A stretch of 64,000 nt of DNA. Origin: Deltaproteobacteria bacterium (GTDB lineage: Bacteria > Desulfobacterota > Desulfuromonadia > Desulfuromonadales > BM103). Every line of letters begins with the position of its first letter. The stretch's first letter is position 1. Where the stretch lies: contig JAGXHL010000092.1 of assembly GCA_024636215.1 (NCBI GenBank), positions 62,001 through 126,000 of the forward strand, in the 5' to 3' direction. The position numbers were made by a program, and so were the translations under genes. Below are positions 52,964-62,097 of the stretch, one piece after another. The notes below the pieces were generated by a model. It saw only the letters and a list, made by a program, of their open reading frames with translations, ran no database searches and was not told the origin of the DNA.

Positions 52964-53302
52964 AACTTTTAGAATCAGACCCCTGCTGGCACGCGGCCAA
53001 AGCTTGAATGACTCGTAGGCAACGGCCCTGAGACAGAGAAACTGAGTTCGGACAGCAGAGAATTTGAGCCCAGGCAGATCAGGATTAACCTTGTGATTTT
53101 ACGTCGATTGTGCTAGTAAATCGGAATGTAGCTGACACGGCAAAGCCCTGCGCAATTCCTCGAAATTTTATGGGTTTCAGGATACTAGTACCCTTCTCCA
53201 GATCAGCGACCAAAAGCGGGCAGAGTACCGGTTATTCGCTTATGCTGGGGGCAAAGCAAACACCGCCCTTGTCAAGACAGCCGAGCTCTTTTTGAGACCC
53301 TT
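52964..53302. other. No gene recognised
   Basis: About 340 bp between the glycosyltransferase and plsY. No supported frame or terminator with a clear T-run. Confidence 0.4.
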
Positions 53303-53905
53303 ATGAACAACACACTTTTCATCCTCATTCTGTTTGTTATCTACCTGATCGCCGCCATTCCGACCGGAGTTGTGGTTGCCCGCCTTATGGGCGCTGAGGA
53401 TGTCAGGCAGAAGGGCAGCGGCAACATTGGTGCAACCAATGTATATCGGGTCGCCGGCAAGTTGGCGGGTGTCCTGACCCTGCTTGGCGACACTCTGAAA
53501 GGTTTTCTGCCGCTGCTGGTATTCAAAAGCTGGCTGGCAACAACACCGGCAGAGCTGGGCACGGCCAGCGTCGTAGCGATTTTGGGCCACTGTTACCCGG
53601 TCTACCTCAATTTCAGAGGCGGCAAGGGCGTCGCGACCGCGCTCGGCATCTTCCTGGTGCTTTCTCCCAAAGCGGTTTTCTTCGCCCTGATTGTCTTTGT
53701 CCTGAGCGTCGCGATCAGCCGCTACATTTCTCTCGGCTCCGTATTGGCAGCGCTTTCCGCGCCTCTGCTGATTCTGCTTCTGGATCACCCGCAGCCGATT
53801 TTTTTGGCCACACTTTTTATCGCCGCGCTGGTTATCTGGCGCCACCGCAGCAATATCAAACGCTTGCTTGATGGCTCGGAGTCCCGCTTCAAAGCCCGTT
53901 CCTGA
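53303..53905 (+). CDS. plsY: Glycerol-3-phosphate acyltransferase PlsY
   Basis: 200 residues with five predicted transmembrane helices. The three conserved cytoplasmic motifs are present: GSGNIGATNVYRVAGK (~39-54), NFRGGKGVATALG (~97-109) and LIAALVIWRHRSNIKRLL-like C-terminal AALVIWRHRSNIKRLLDG (~173-190). It transfers acyl from acyl-phosphate to glycerol-3-phosphate, the first step of phospholipid synthesis. It is followed by mltG, 75 bp later. Confidence 0.95.
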   Translation: MNNTLFILILFVIYLIAAIPTGVVVARLMGAEDVRQKGSGNIGATNVYRVAGKLAGVLTLLGDTLKGFLPLLVFKSWLATTPAELGTASVVAILGHCYPVYLNFRGGKGVATALGIFLVLSPKAVFFALIVFVLSVAISRYISLGSVLAALSAPLLILLLDHPQPIFLATLFIAALVIWRHRSNIKRLLDGSESRFKARS

Positions 53906-53980
53906 AATCTTGACTTTTCCTGTGAAGACTCCAACAATGCATCGATATCAACCAACCGATTATTATTGGAGCCCCACGTT

Positions 53981-54988
53981 ATGAGCTCGCGCACCCGCAA
54001 CCTGACCCTGCTCATCTTCACCCTGAGTGCTCTCACTTTACTGTGCGTCGGACTCTGGTTGCAAAGTTTTGTCACGACAGCAGTGCTGCCATCGCAGCCA
54101 CAAGTCATTGAGATTAAACCAGGGAGTTCCTTTGCCCAGATTGCCGCACAACTGCAGACAGCAGGCGTGGTCAGCGATGTGCGGCGCTTGACGCTGCTGG
54201 CCCGATGGCGCGAGGCCACCGGACAGATCCATGCAGGCGAATATCTGTTTGCAGTGTCTGCGACACCGGACCAGGTTCTTGATCGTCTAATTGCCGGCGA
54301 CATCCGCAACTTCCAGATCACCATTCCGGAAGGCTTCAACCTGCGTGAAATTGCCGACCGACTGGCAAAGACCGGAGTTGCTTCGGCTGAAGAGTTCCTC
54401 GCACTCTGTAAAGACGAAGCTTTTATCAAAGAACTTGGCGTCGAGGCGGCCTCACTCGAGGGCTACCTGTTCCCCGAAACCTACAGCTACAGCTCATCGA
54501 CAACACCGCGGCAGCTGTTGCGCGCCATGGTGGAGCAACTTGATGCACAGATTACTGCAGAACTGCTGGAAAATGCAGCGGCCTTGAATCTTGATCGCCA
54601 CCAATTGATCACGCTGGCCTCGATTATTCAGAAGGAGGCCGGCAATCTTATGGAAATGCCGCTGATCTCCTCTGTTTTTCATAATCGACTCAAACTTGGC
54701 ATGCCGCTGCAGGCTGACCCGACAGTCATATACGGCGTCGCTGATTTTGACGGCAACCTGACACGTAAGCATCTGAACACACCAACACCTTACAATACCT
54801 ATCGCATGCGCGGACTGCCTCCTGGGCCGATTGCCTGTCCCGGAGAGTTTGCCCTGCACGCAGCAGCCCACCCTGCCGAGAGCAAAAACCTTTACTTTGT
54901 GGCACGAGGTGACGGCAGCCACGAGTTCAACGCCACGCTGAAAGAGCACAATCGCGCAGTGCGCCGCTATCAACTGCGACAGCACTGA
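53981..54988 (+). CDS. mltG: Endolytic transglycosylase MltG
   Basis: 335 residues from the ATG at 53981 (a GGAG site fits it; the TTG at 53966 is unneeded). One N-terminal transmembrane helix (~8-30) and a LysM-like subdomain (~45-110: IEIKPGSSFAQIAAQLQTAG). The YceG/MltG catalytic domain has LEGYLFPETYSY (~157-168), the catalytic Glu in LASIIQKEAG (~208-217), VFHNRLKLGMPLQADPTVIY (~229-248) and the closing PYNTYRMRGLPPGPIACPG (~267-285). It cleaves nascent peptidoglycan strands at the periplasmic face of the inner membrane and sets glycan length. Confidence 0.95.
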   Translation: MSSRTRNLTLLIFTLSALTLLCVGLWLQSFVTTAVLPSQPQVIEIKPGSSFAQIAAQLQTAGVVSDVRRLTLLARWREATGQIHAGEYLFAVSATPDQVLDRLIAGDIRNFQITIPEGFNLREIADRLAKTGVASAEEFLALCKDEAFIKELGVEAASLEGYLFPETYSYSSSTTPRQLLRAMVEQLDAQITAELLENAAALNLDRHQLITLASIIQKEAGNLMEMPLISSVFHNRLKLGMPLQADPTVIYGVADFDGNLTRKHLNTPTPYNTYRMRGLPPGPIACPGEFALHAAAHPAESKNLYFVARGDGSHEFNATLKEHNRAVRRYQLRQH

Positions 54989-55015
54989 AAAACCCATTCA
55001 GGGAAGGCAACAGCT

Positions 55016-56995
55016 ATGGCCATGCGTATCCTGCTGGCTGAAGAAAATCAGCAACTGGCGACCGCAATCACCGCACATCTCAAGCTGTGGGGCTTCGATG
55101 TCCAGCATGCGTGCGATGGCGTCACTGCGCTGCGTGCTATTGCCGCCGAGCCTCCGGATCTGCTGCTGATTGAGCTGAAACTGCCGGGGCTGCACGGCAT
55201 TGAACTGGTTAAAAAGTTGCGCCAAAGTCCGCGCACCAGCAAACTGCCTGTCGTTGTCGTCACCGGTTACTACAAAGGCGAAAAATTCCAATCTGCCGCC
55301 AAAGCGCTCGGTATTCATCACTATCTGGAGAAACCGCTTAAGGCTTCCGACCTCATGACAGCGATCCAGCAGGCACTCAACCCGGACGTTTCACCTGCAC
55401 CAGCAGCCGCAGCGTATCCTTTCGCACAGCATTTGCGAACAGCCTTTTTAAAACGTTTTTCAGGTCTGGTGACCTTAACCTATCCAGACACAGTGCGCAT
55501 GCTAACTTTCATCGGCGGTGCGCCGGTGGCCTTACGTCCCGGTTTCAATCATCGCGACTTTGGCGATTTTCTCCGCAACCGTGGCCAGATTTCCAACGAC
55601 GAATACAGTTACTTCACAACAACGGCGGCTTATCGTCACGATATTCTGGTCCAACTGGGCTGTCTGCAATACAACGACCTTTTGCAGGCCGAGATGGACT
55701 ACCTGTACCAGGAACTCATCTCAGCATTCGGCAGCAGCCAATCGTCGGCAGCCTGGAAAGCCATTGCCACACCGGAGCTTTTGCAACTGATCACCCTTAA
55801 CGTGCCACAACTTTTCTATGAAGGCTTCCACAAGCATGCCGGCCAGGCTGCGAAACAATTGCAGACAACCTTCAGAGACAAGTATCTCCTGCTTGATAAA
55901 AATTATTATCGGTACATCAATTTTCTACGCCTGAAGGAATCGGAAAAGCATTTTTTACAGAAGCTTGACGGCCAACGCAAACTTGCCGAACTGATTGCTG
56001 AGGAACCGGACTGCGGCCCGCTGCTGCTGACCTTGACCAATCTGAACATGGCGAGCTTTGCCAAGGTTGCGACCTCTTCTGCACAAGCGGACGACCTGCC
56101 GCTGCGAGCACTTTTCAACGCCGTAGAAGAGGAGCTGGAGGTCCCCGCAGAGGAAACCTTCGAAAGCTTCTCCGACCTGGTCGATGATAGTGATGATGAA
56201 GTCAGCTCCACTGCAGAAGCAACAGATGGCAGGGGACAAAGGCGGCAGACTGTCGCACCTGAGGTACAGGAGGACGACCTGCCCCAGGAAGTCCGCCTGT
56301 TAGCCAAAAGCCTGGAGGAGAAGAATCACTATGAGGTGTTTGGCATTAAGCAGGGGAAATTCTCCATAAACCTTCTGAAAGAGCGCTATTTCGCCATTAC
56401 CCGCAAGTTCGGCCCCGAGATCCTCATGCAACTCGGCGGCGAAGAAGCCGTGCTGGTCGAGGTGATCCTCTCAAAGGTCGCCACGGCCTACGATACCCTC
56501 ACCGACGTCGTCAAGAAAGAACGTTACGACGAGATGCTCGGCGCGGATAAAATAGGCCTTGGCCACAAGGGCGATGACCGCTTTCAGGCACAGGTCCAGG
56601 CGGAGTCAGGAAAAGTCTTTCTGGAAATGGAAGAGTGGGACAATGCCGAAAAAGCACTGCAGGATGCGGTGAATACAGACCCTGACAATGGAGACTACCT
56701 GGCCAGTCTGGCCTGGGCCATCTATCGTAATCCCAAGTACAGTGACAGTCTGGCCATGCGCAATAAAGCCAAGCAGATGCTCAACAAGTCAATCACCATG
56801 GAACGCACGGCAGTGGCCTTTGCCTACAAAGGCTGGATGCTGTTTGAGGCGGGGCAGGAGTCGATGGCAGAAGCCGAGTTCAATAAGGCGCTGAAGCTCG
56901 ATGCCCGCCTCTCTATGGCGCGCAGAGGACTGCGCAACCTGCAGGAGCAGCAGGAACAGCAGAAAAAAGGTTTGTTCAAGAGGATGTTTAAGTAA
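55016..56995 (+). CDS. Pseudo-receiver, J-domain-like and TPR fusion protein
   Basis: 659 residues. The N-terminal receiver-like domain (~1-120) keeps Thr83 and Lys106, but the phosphoacceptor is Glu53 (LLIELKLPG) and the acidic pair is Glu9-Glu10, so it is unlikely to be phosphorylated normally. A ~135-360 region resembles DUF4388/GspE-N-like regulatory domains of delta-proteobacteria (partial). A DnaJ-like segment (~440-510: HYEVFGIKQGKFSINLLKER, YDTLTDVVKKERYDEML) lacks the HPD motif. TPR repeats (~530-640) and a Gln-rich basic tail follow. It is 27 bp after mltG. Probably a cytoplasmic scaffold; its partners are unknown. Confidence 0.8.
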   Translation: MAMRILLAEENQQLATAITAHLKLWGFDVQHACDGVTALRAIAAEPPDLLLIELKLPGLHGIELVKKLRQSPRTSKLPVVVVTGYYKGEKFQSAAKALGIHHYLEKPLKASDLMTAIQQALNPDVSPAPAAAAYPFAQHLRTAFLKRFSGLVTLTYPDTVRMLTFIGGAPVALRPGFNHRDFGDFLRNRGQISNDEYSYFTTTAAYRHDILVQLGCLQYNDLLQAEMDYLYQELISAFGSSQSSAAWKAIATPELLQLITLNVPQLFYEGFHKHAGQAAKQLQTTFRDKYLLLDKNYYRYINFLRLKESEKHFLQKLDGQRKLAELIAEEPDCGPLLLTLTNLNMASFAKVATSSAQADDLPLRALFNAVEEELEVPAEETFESFSDLVDDSDDEVSSTAEATDGRGQRRQTVAPEVQEDDLPQEVRLLAKSLEEKNHYEVFGIKQGKFSINLLKERYFAITRKFGPEILMQLGGEEAVLVEVILSKVATAYDTLTDVVKKERYDEMLGADKIGLGHKGDDRFQAQVQAESGKVFLEMEEWDNAEKALQDAVNTDPDNGDYLASLAWAIYRNPKYSDSLAMRNKAKQMLNKSITMERTAVAFAYKGWMLFEAGQESMAEAEFNKALKLDARLSMARRGLRNLQEQQEQQKKGLFKRMFK

Positions 56996-57020
56996 AAGCT
57001 GTAAGCTGTAACAACCTTCA

Positions 57021-57695
57021 CTATTCGTGAAGGTACGCCCAGTCACCGACACTTTCAAACCAACCTCCGTGTCCCAATGTCGGGTAATTCTGCAGCGGGT
57101 AATAGATGAACTTATCCCAACGCAAGGGCCCGGTCGGCGCTTCCAGAATCAGAACCCAGGGGTTGCCATGATATCTTTCTACGGCTCTGTTGCCCGCAAT
57201 ATATTCAAAATCCGGCAAATCACCACCTTTGATTTCATGCCCGGGGGGATAGGGGACTTCCAGGACTTTCAGGTTTTCGGGAGGCTGGCCATGCTGCTCA
57301 TGATACTCATTGATTGCCGCTATGAGGGGTGCTGTTTCCCTGGTGAGCCTTTCGAAGCCCTGCATGCGAATGGCATCTGCTGATTTGAGTGAAAAAATAC
57401 TCAGAACGACCATCAGGGAGCTGCCGATCAACACAGCCAAAGCAGCACACCTGACCTTGTTGAAGATGAGTCCGAAAGCGGCGACCGCCGTAATCACCAT
57501 GCCGAGCAAGCTGAGCCAGGAGACCAGTTCCTGTCCCGGAATAGCCCAATCCCCGTAACCTGAGACAGCCAGGTAGCTTGAACCAAGGGTGTAAAGACAG
57601 AGAACAAGGCCGACAAGACCAAAGCCGTAAAGGGACAACTTCAATTTTGCACGGAAACCTGTTTTGCACCCCAGATCGTAGAGCATAACCCTCAC
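57021..57695 (-). CDS. Membrane protein of unknown function
   Basis: 224 residues. Three hydrophobic helices in the first half (~20-45, ~58-80, ~85-105) precede an extracytoplasmic domain (~115-224). That domain starts with an alpha-helix and INEYHEQHGQPPENLKVLEV, a pattern common in pseudopilin-like proteins (INxYxxxxGxxPxxLxxL). It continues with FEYIAGNRAVERYHGNPWVL and ends DWAYLHE. The pilin-like periplasmic fold is suggested but not secure. Convergent with the fusion gene. No operon partner. Confidence 0.65.
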   Translation of the reverse strand: MRVMLYDLGCKTGFRAKLKLSLYGFGLVGLVLCLYTLGSSYLAVSGYGDWAIPGQELVSWLSLLGMVITAVAAFGLIFNKVRCAALAVLIGSSLMVVLSIFSLKSADAIRMQGFERLTRETAPLIAAINEYHEQHGQPPENLKVLEVPYPPGHEIKGGDLPDFEYIAGNRAVERYHGNPWVLILEAPTGPLRWDKFIYYPLQNYPTLGHGGWFESVGDWAYLHE

Positions 57696-57714
57696 ATTTA
57701 ATACTTCCAGTTAG

Positions 57715-57748
57715 TATCCATCCAGAGGTTACGGATGGGCATTAGTTA
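57715..57748. repeat. Hairpin fragment of the structured repeat
   Basis: AGTATCCATCCAGAGGTTAC then GGATGGGCATTAG resembles the leading CATCCGGA/TCCGGATGG hairpin of the structured repeat, imperfect here. It lies just upstream of the membrane-protein gene start. Confidence 0.5.
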
Positions 57749-57860
57749 AGAGATATTAATTCACTTGAGTTGTGCGGTCAACTTATTTCACAAACCGCAA
57801 GGAGACCGTCGACAGCAAGGTTGTGGGGTGTCTAACTTGGTTGATTTTAGTGCTTAGATA

Positions 57861-58033
57861 GTGCCCATCCGGAGTTTCCGGATGGGCAGGGTGAAGTTTT
57901 CGCTCTGGAAATGAGCCATTTTTCGCAAGGTCAAGGAAATCAAGGATTTGAGCGGAGGCGTAGTGCTTTACGCCGCACAATCAAATCCGCCGATTGACGC
58001 AGAGATTGCGGAAAAGGGCCGTTTCCGGACGTA
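57861..58033 (+). repeat. Structured dispersed repeat, copy C
   Basis: It begins with a perfect 11-bp hairpin GCCCATCCGGA/TCCGGATGGGC (57863-57873 with 57877-57887). Then come TTTTCGCTCTGGAAATG, the internal stem GGATTTGA (57944-57951) with TCAAATCC (57981-57988), the conserved GCGGAG/CACAA loop, a GCGTAG...TACGC hairpin, and the end CGTTTCCGGACG. All eight base pairs of the internal stem are kept although four differ from copy A. Its end is 5 bp from the stop of the ATP-grasp-like gene. Confidence 0.88.
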
Positions 58034-58035
58034 AA

Positions 58036-59151
58036 TTAGATAACCTTGACGCGGGCAAACCCGCCACCGGGAGTTCGCAGGTTTGTCACCTGGCCACGAT
58101 ACAGGCGGGCCGTCACGCCGAGAACCTGGTCACGATATGCATAGAGACGCAAATCCGTCTTCATGGCCTCGAAGTTGGGGACCTCGGTTACAGAGGGGGG
58201 CACCAGTTCCTGAACCAGGGTTGTCGCAGGGGGTAGCTCATCAAATCGTTTTCGGCTGATTTTCCCACCGAGCAGCACACCCCGACTGCCAAAGCTGTCC
58301 ACCGGCTTGAACACAAGCTGCTTGCGGGCCGACCAGGTGCGCTGCAAATCAAGGTCAGAGAGCAGGTTGACCGTCGGCAGTGTGGCATCTAGCAGTTCTG
58401 CATCCCGATCAGAGGCGAGAAAAGGCGCTCTTTTGATCGGGTCAGCCCAGAGTATCAGACGGCGTTTATCGGCGAGCAGGCCATACATGTGAGGATTCGG
58501 AGTGAGACAGACCTGGCCCGCCAGATAAGCCCTTCGCAGTCCGGCCATGGCGTCACTCTGCAGATAAAAATCGCAATGGCGGTTATAAACCAGGTCAACC
58601 GGTTGGCCGTTCAGCGAGACGCCCTCTTCGCCGGCTTGCAACTCTTCAAGGGCGGCGATCTGCGCAGGGATCCCCCAGTCTTTGAAAAGATCCGCAAATG
58701 CGAGCATCTCCGGATAAAGATATTGCCGGGTCGGCTCCTCGTCAACAATGACAATGTGCTCCGGCCTGGCTTTGCTGCCGCCTGAAAACTGGCGCATCTC
58801 GGTGGCGAACGTTGTTAACAGGCGAGCCTTCATTTTCGGAGAGAAGGACTCGGGTCGAATCGGCAGGGACGGGTGGTGAGACAGGTAAGCCAACAGACTG
58901 CCACCGGCATTGGTATTGACCTCAATCAGCCGTGGCATGTCCCCGGCCAGATGAAAGTCGTAGCACATCATCACAGCTTGGTGGCCAGGGTCGAAACGAG
59001 CGGTCTCAGGGACTTCAGGATAAATCTGTTTGCGATAACATTCGTTACCAGACAAACGATCCAGAAACCGCACCAGTTTGACCATTCGCTTCAAGGCTGA
59101 CGCAGGGATTTCCACCAGCGCTTCGCTGATATTTTCATGGAAGTCAGGCAC
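58036..59151 (-). CDS. ATP-grasp-like protein of unknown substrate
   Basis: About 371 residues if it starts at GTG 59151, which has AAGGGA 6 bases upstream; the ATG at 59199 adds 16 residues without a useful site. Conserved-looking blocks: MMCYDFHLAGDMPRLIEVNTNAGGSLLAYL (~60-90; LIEVNTNAGG like a metal-binding ATP-grasp strand), VDLVYNRHCDFYL (~188-200), NPHMYGLLADKRRLILW (~222-238) and LVFKPVDSFGSRGVLLGGK (~284-302; K-P-x-D-x-G-S-R-G as an ATP-grasp nucleotide loop). It resembles glutathione-synthetase or glutathionylspermidine-synthase-type ligases in plan, but no substrate is assigned. Its 3' end abuts repeat copy C. Confidence 0.65.
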   Translation of the reverse strand: MPDFHENISEALVEIPASALKRMVKLVRFLDRLSGNECYRKQIYPEVPETARFDPGHQAVMMCYDFHLAGDMPRLIEVNTNAGGSLLAYLSHHPSLPIRPESFSPKMKARLLTTFATEMRQFSGGSKARPEHIVIVDEEPTRQYLYPEMLAFADLFKDWGIPAQIAALEELQAGEEGVSLNGQPVDLVYNRHCDFYLQSDAMAGLRRAYLAGQVCLTPNPHMYGLLADKRRLILWADPIKRAPFLASDRDAELLDATLPTVNLLSDLDLQRTWSARKQLVFKPVDSFGSRGVLLGGKISRKRFDELPPATTLVQELVPPSVTEVPNFEAMKTDLRLYAYRDQVLGVTARLYRGQVTNLRTPGGGFARVKVI

Positions 59152-59221
59152 AATAGTTCCCTTATTAAACAGACAGATCAGACTCTTATTGTGCCACATC
59201 CTGCAGAGAGGACAAATAAAC

Positions 59222-59245
59222 GGGGCACTTCTCCTGAAGTGCCCC
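59222..59245 (-). terminator. Terminator of the lutBA/lutC operon
   Basis: GGGGCACTTC (59245-59236 on the minus strand) pairs perfectly with GAAGTGCCCC (59231-59222) around an AGGA loop, followed by GTTTATTTG. It lies 30 bp past the stop at 59275. Confidence 0.85.
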
Positions 59246-59274
59246 TGCGAGTCACAGTTGTTTATTGAAAAGAC

Positions 59275-61461
59275 TCATTGCAGTTTTTCGTGCAGTTTTT
59301 CGTGCAGTTTTTCGTGCAGTTTTTCGGCCAACAGCTCAATCGTGTGCTTGACCCGCACATTCTTCTCCTGTTTTTCCAGGCCGCCGCGGATCTGCATCAT
59401 ACATCCCGGACAATCCATGGCCACACAGGCAGCGCCGGTAGCCTCAATATCTTTGACCTTGTCATTGAGAATCTGCTTGGCGATATCAGGGTGGCTGGTG
59501 AAGGAGTAGGAACCCCCAAAACCGCAACAGCGATCGCTGTGGGCCATTTCAGTTAGATCGTACCCCGAAGTTGACAGCAACTGACGCGGCTGCTCCCAGA
59601 CCCCGGCACCGCGTTTCAGGTGACAGGAGTCATGGTAAGTCACCCTCTCTGCGTTGGCTGTCTCGGCCAGATCATTGGCGCCACCCAGTTTATCGGCAAT
59701 AAAGCAGGAGATGTCAATTGTAATCTCGGCGAGTCGTCTGGCCTTTTCTGCCCAGAACGGGTTGTCTTTAAGCAGATCGATGAAATCACGCTGCAAGGCC
59801 ATGGTACAGGTCGGGCAGGAGGTGACCACATAGTCAGGATCATCCTGCAGCATGGCTGCGATATTCTGTTCCGCCATGGCCACCGCCGTCTCCCGGTCTC
59901 CCGAGTAAAGCGCCGGCACGCCGCAACAGCTCTGTTCCAGGGGCAGGGAGACTTCGACATCGAGATGATTCAACACCTTGACCAGATCGATCCCCATTTC
60001 CGGATAAACGAAATCATTCAGGCAACCGGCAAAGATGGCCACCCGGTAGCGCGGCGTTGCAACCTTCTGCGGTACCTTTGGCCACAAGTCACGTAAAGGT
60101 TTATCGGCAATTGCCGGCAGCGTTCGCCACTCAGTGAGCCCGGAGAAAAACAGCGGCAGATGACGAATGGTGCGCTCGCCGCGTGTGACCGGCTTCTGCA
60201 GCAAACTGGCCGCACGCAACATGCCGTGGAACAGCTTGCGATTACGCATCACGTTCTTGAAAACCAGTGACTTGCCGGCACCGACGCCCTCTTCCTCACC
60301 AATGACCTCACGCAGGTGCAGGATAATGCTCTCCAGATCGATATTACTCGGACAGACGGCAACACAGGAGCGGCAACCGATGCAGGCACGTACCAGCTCC
60401 GAGGCGTTCTCCAGGCCATGGAAAAATGCCGTCAGGATGACGCCGATGGCGCTGATGTAGATGTGGCCAAAGACATGCCCGCCAACCGTCTGATAAACCG
60501 GGCAGACATTAGCGCAGGCACCACACTTGATACAACGCAAAGCATCCCGGCAGTGAGGCGATTCGGCCAGGGCACTGCGGCCATTGTCGAGCAGGACGAT
60601 ATGCAGTTCCTTGTTTTCGTCACCACAGGGGACCGCACCACGAATCCAGGTAATGTAGGAGGTGATCAGCTGGCCGGTGGCATTCTTCGGCAAGACGTTG
60701 ATCACCCGATTGGCATCCGCAAGCGTCGGCACCAGCTTTTCCAGTCCGACCAGGGCCACATGAATTTTCGGCAGGGTGGTTGCCAGGCGCGCATTGCCTT
60801 CGTTGGTGACCAGGGCGATACCACCGGTTTCCGCGATGGCGACGTTGGCGCCGGTAATCCCCATCTCGGCATCAAGATAGGATTGACGCAGTTGCTCCCG
60901 GGCGACCTGAACCAGATGCGGGATCTCTGCAGGTTCTTCTTTACCGGTCACTTTGCTGAACAGGTCGGCAACCTCTTCTTTAACCAGGTGAATCGCCGGC
61001 ATGACCATGTGACTCGGTCTTTCCCCGTTGAGTTGCAGAATCCATTCACCGAGATCGGTTTCCACCGCTTCCACTCCTGCGGCATGCAAGGCACGATTGA
61101 GGTGGGTCTCTTCGCTCGCCATACTTTTGCTTTTGACGACTTTATTGACACCGCGTTGTTGGGCAAGCTTGCAGATGTAATCATTGGCGGCAGCCGCATC
61201 CCGAGCCAGATAAACCGTCGCACCTGCCGCCTCGGCGTTGGCAATAAACTCGGCCTGGTATTTCGGCAGGTTGTCCCGCACCTGGTCCTTCATCTCACCG
61301 ATAGCCTGGCGCAGAGCTTCAAAATCCTGGCCGGCAAAAGCAGCCTCACGAGCGATGACGTAGGCATCGGCGAAACGATGCAGAGTATCCTGCAAACGCG
61401 GCCTCTCTATGGCTTTGCGAACCCGATCCTGGTAATGACGACTACGATCTTGCTTATTCAT
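59275..61461 (-). CDS. LutB-LutA fusion, L-lactate oxidation Fe-S protein
   Basis: 728 residues from the ATG at 61461. N-terminal LutB part (~1-460): LUD domain with MASEETHLNRALHAAGVEAVETDLGEW (~105-131), ITGANVAIAETGGIALVTNEGN (~195-216), and two 4Fe-4S clusters CIKCGACANVCPVYQ (~303-317) and CIGCRSCVAVCPSNIDLE (~352-369). C-terminal LutA part (~470-715): CCG domains FAGCLNDFVYPE, EQSCCGVPALYSGD, SDRCCGFGGSYSF and DCPGCMMQI. In most bacteria these are separate genes lutA and lutB; here they are fused. With LutC it oxidises L-lactate to pyruvate. The C-terminus is four EKLH repeats, of which the last ends in Gln. Confidence 0.92.
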   Translation of the reverse strand: MNKQDRSRHYQDRVRKAIERPRLQDTLHRFADAYVIAREAAFAGQDFEALRQAIGEMKDQVRDNLPKYQAEFIANAEAAGATVYLARDAAAANDYICKLAQQRGVNKVVKSKSMASEETHLNRALHAAGVEAVETDLGEWILQLNGERPSHMVMPAIHLVKEEVADLFSKVTGKEEPAEIPHLVQVAREQLRQSYLDAEMGITGANVAIAETGGIALVTNEGNARLATTLPKIHVALVGLEKLVPTLADANRVINVLPKNATGQLITSYITWIRGAVPCGDENKELHIVLLDNGRSALAESPHCRDALRCIKCGACANVCPVYQTVGGHVFGHIYISAIGVILTAFFHGLENASELVRACIGCRSCVAVCPSNIDLESIILHLREVIGEEEGVGAGKSLVFKNVMRNRKLFHGMLRAASLLQKPVTRGERTIRHLPLFFSGLTEWRTLPAIADKPLRDLWPKVPQKVATPRYRVAIFAGCLNDFVYPEMGIDLVKVLNHLDVEVSLPLEQSCCGVPALYSGDRETAVAMAEQNIAAMLQDDPDYVVTSCPTCTMALQRDFIDLLKDNPFWAEKARRLAEITIDISCFIADKLGGANDLAETANAERVTYHDSCHLKRGAGVWEQPRQLLSTSGYDLTEMAHSDRCCGFGGSYSFTSHPDIAKQILNDKVKDIEATGAACVAMDCPGCMMQIRGGLEKQEKNVRVKHTIELLAEKLHEKLHEKLHEKLQ
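59281..59328 (-). repeat. 12-bp tandem repeat encoding the EKLH tail
   Basis: Four consecutive 12-bp units CAGTTTTTCGTG (the last ends GGC) at the 3' end of the lutBA fusion gene. They encode four copies of the tetrapeptide Glu-Lys-Leu-His at the protein C-terminus. Confidence 0.92.
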
Positions 61462-61527
61462 GATGAACACCGCCAAACATTAAGAGTAATAAAAGTGGCT
61501 GTCTTGTTCGCGCACCCCGACTTGAAC

Positions 61528-62073
61528 TTATCTTTCCATCAGGTCATCCGAGAGACCTTCCATGAGTAGGATGTGCAATTCTGCAGGGCCGTGCACGCCG
61601 ATAGTCAGAACACGCTCGATATCGGCTGTGCGACTTGGTCCTGAAATATACGCGAGATAAGCCTGCGGCATCTGCTGATGAAACTTTTCAAGCAACGGGA
61701 CAGCCTCATCTGCAGTGGCAAGAATTTTGCGAGGATCGAGAAGGACAAAATGCTTCTCCGGCAGCGTCGTTGCAATGCGGACTATCTCTGGCGTACTTTC
61801 GAGGACAACCGTCCCGGTCGCCGCGATAGCGAAGTTCGAGCCGGTAAGACCCGCTGCGGCCGTTGCGCCGTGCAGGCGAAAATCATCCTCGATAACATCC
61901 AGACCGGCAGACTTGAGCCGTGCCGCCAGCCCTGAACGGCCGAGACTCGGACAGGGCGACAGCAACAGGCTGCCATCGGTCCGATCGACAACATATGAGA
62001 CCAGCTCATCCAGTCCTGACAGCACCTGCACATCTGCGCCAACTTTCCGTGCGGCATTGATAAACGTTTCCAT
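61528..62073 (-). CDS. lutC: LutC, LUD-domain lactate utilisation protein
   Basis: 181 residues, somewhat short for LutC/YkgG because the N-terminal part is reduced. LUD domain: GLTGSNFAIAATGTVVLESTPEIVRIATTLPEKHFVLLDPRKIL (~75-118) and SGPSRTADIERVLTIGVHGPAELHILL (~144-170), both highly conserved. It belongs to the LutABC complex for L-lactate oxidation. It is the first gene of the minus-strand operon, 66 bp before lutBA. A palindromic operator lies 25 bp upstream of its start. A lactate permease gene is not visible in the window. Confidence 0.92.
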   Translation of the reverse strand: METFINAARKVGADVQVLSGLDELVSYVVDRTDGSLLLSPCPSLGRSGLAARLKSAGLDVIEDDFRLHGATAAAGLTGSNFAIAATGTVVLESTPEIVRIATTLPEKHFVLLDPRKILATADEAVPLLEKFHQQMPQAYLAYISGPSRTADIERVLTIGVHGPAELHILLMEGLSDDLMER

Positions 62074-62097
62074 AGGCTCCCTCGTGGTATAACAATT

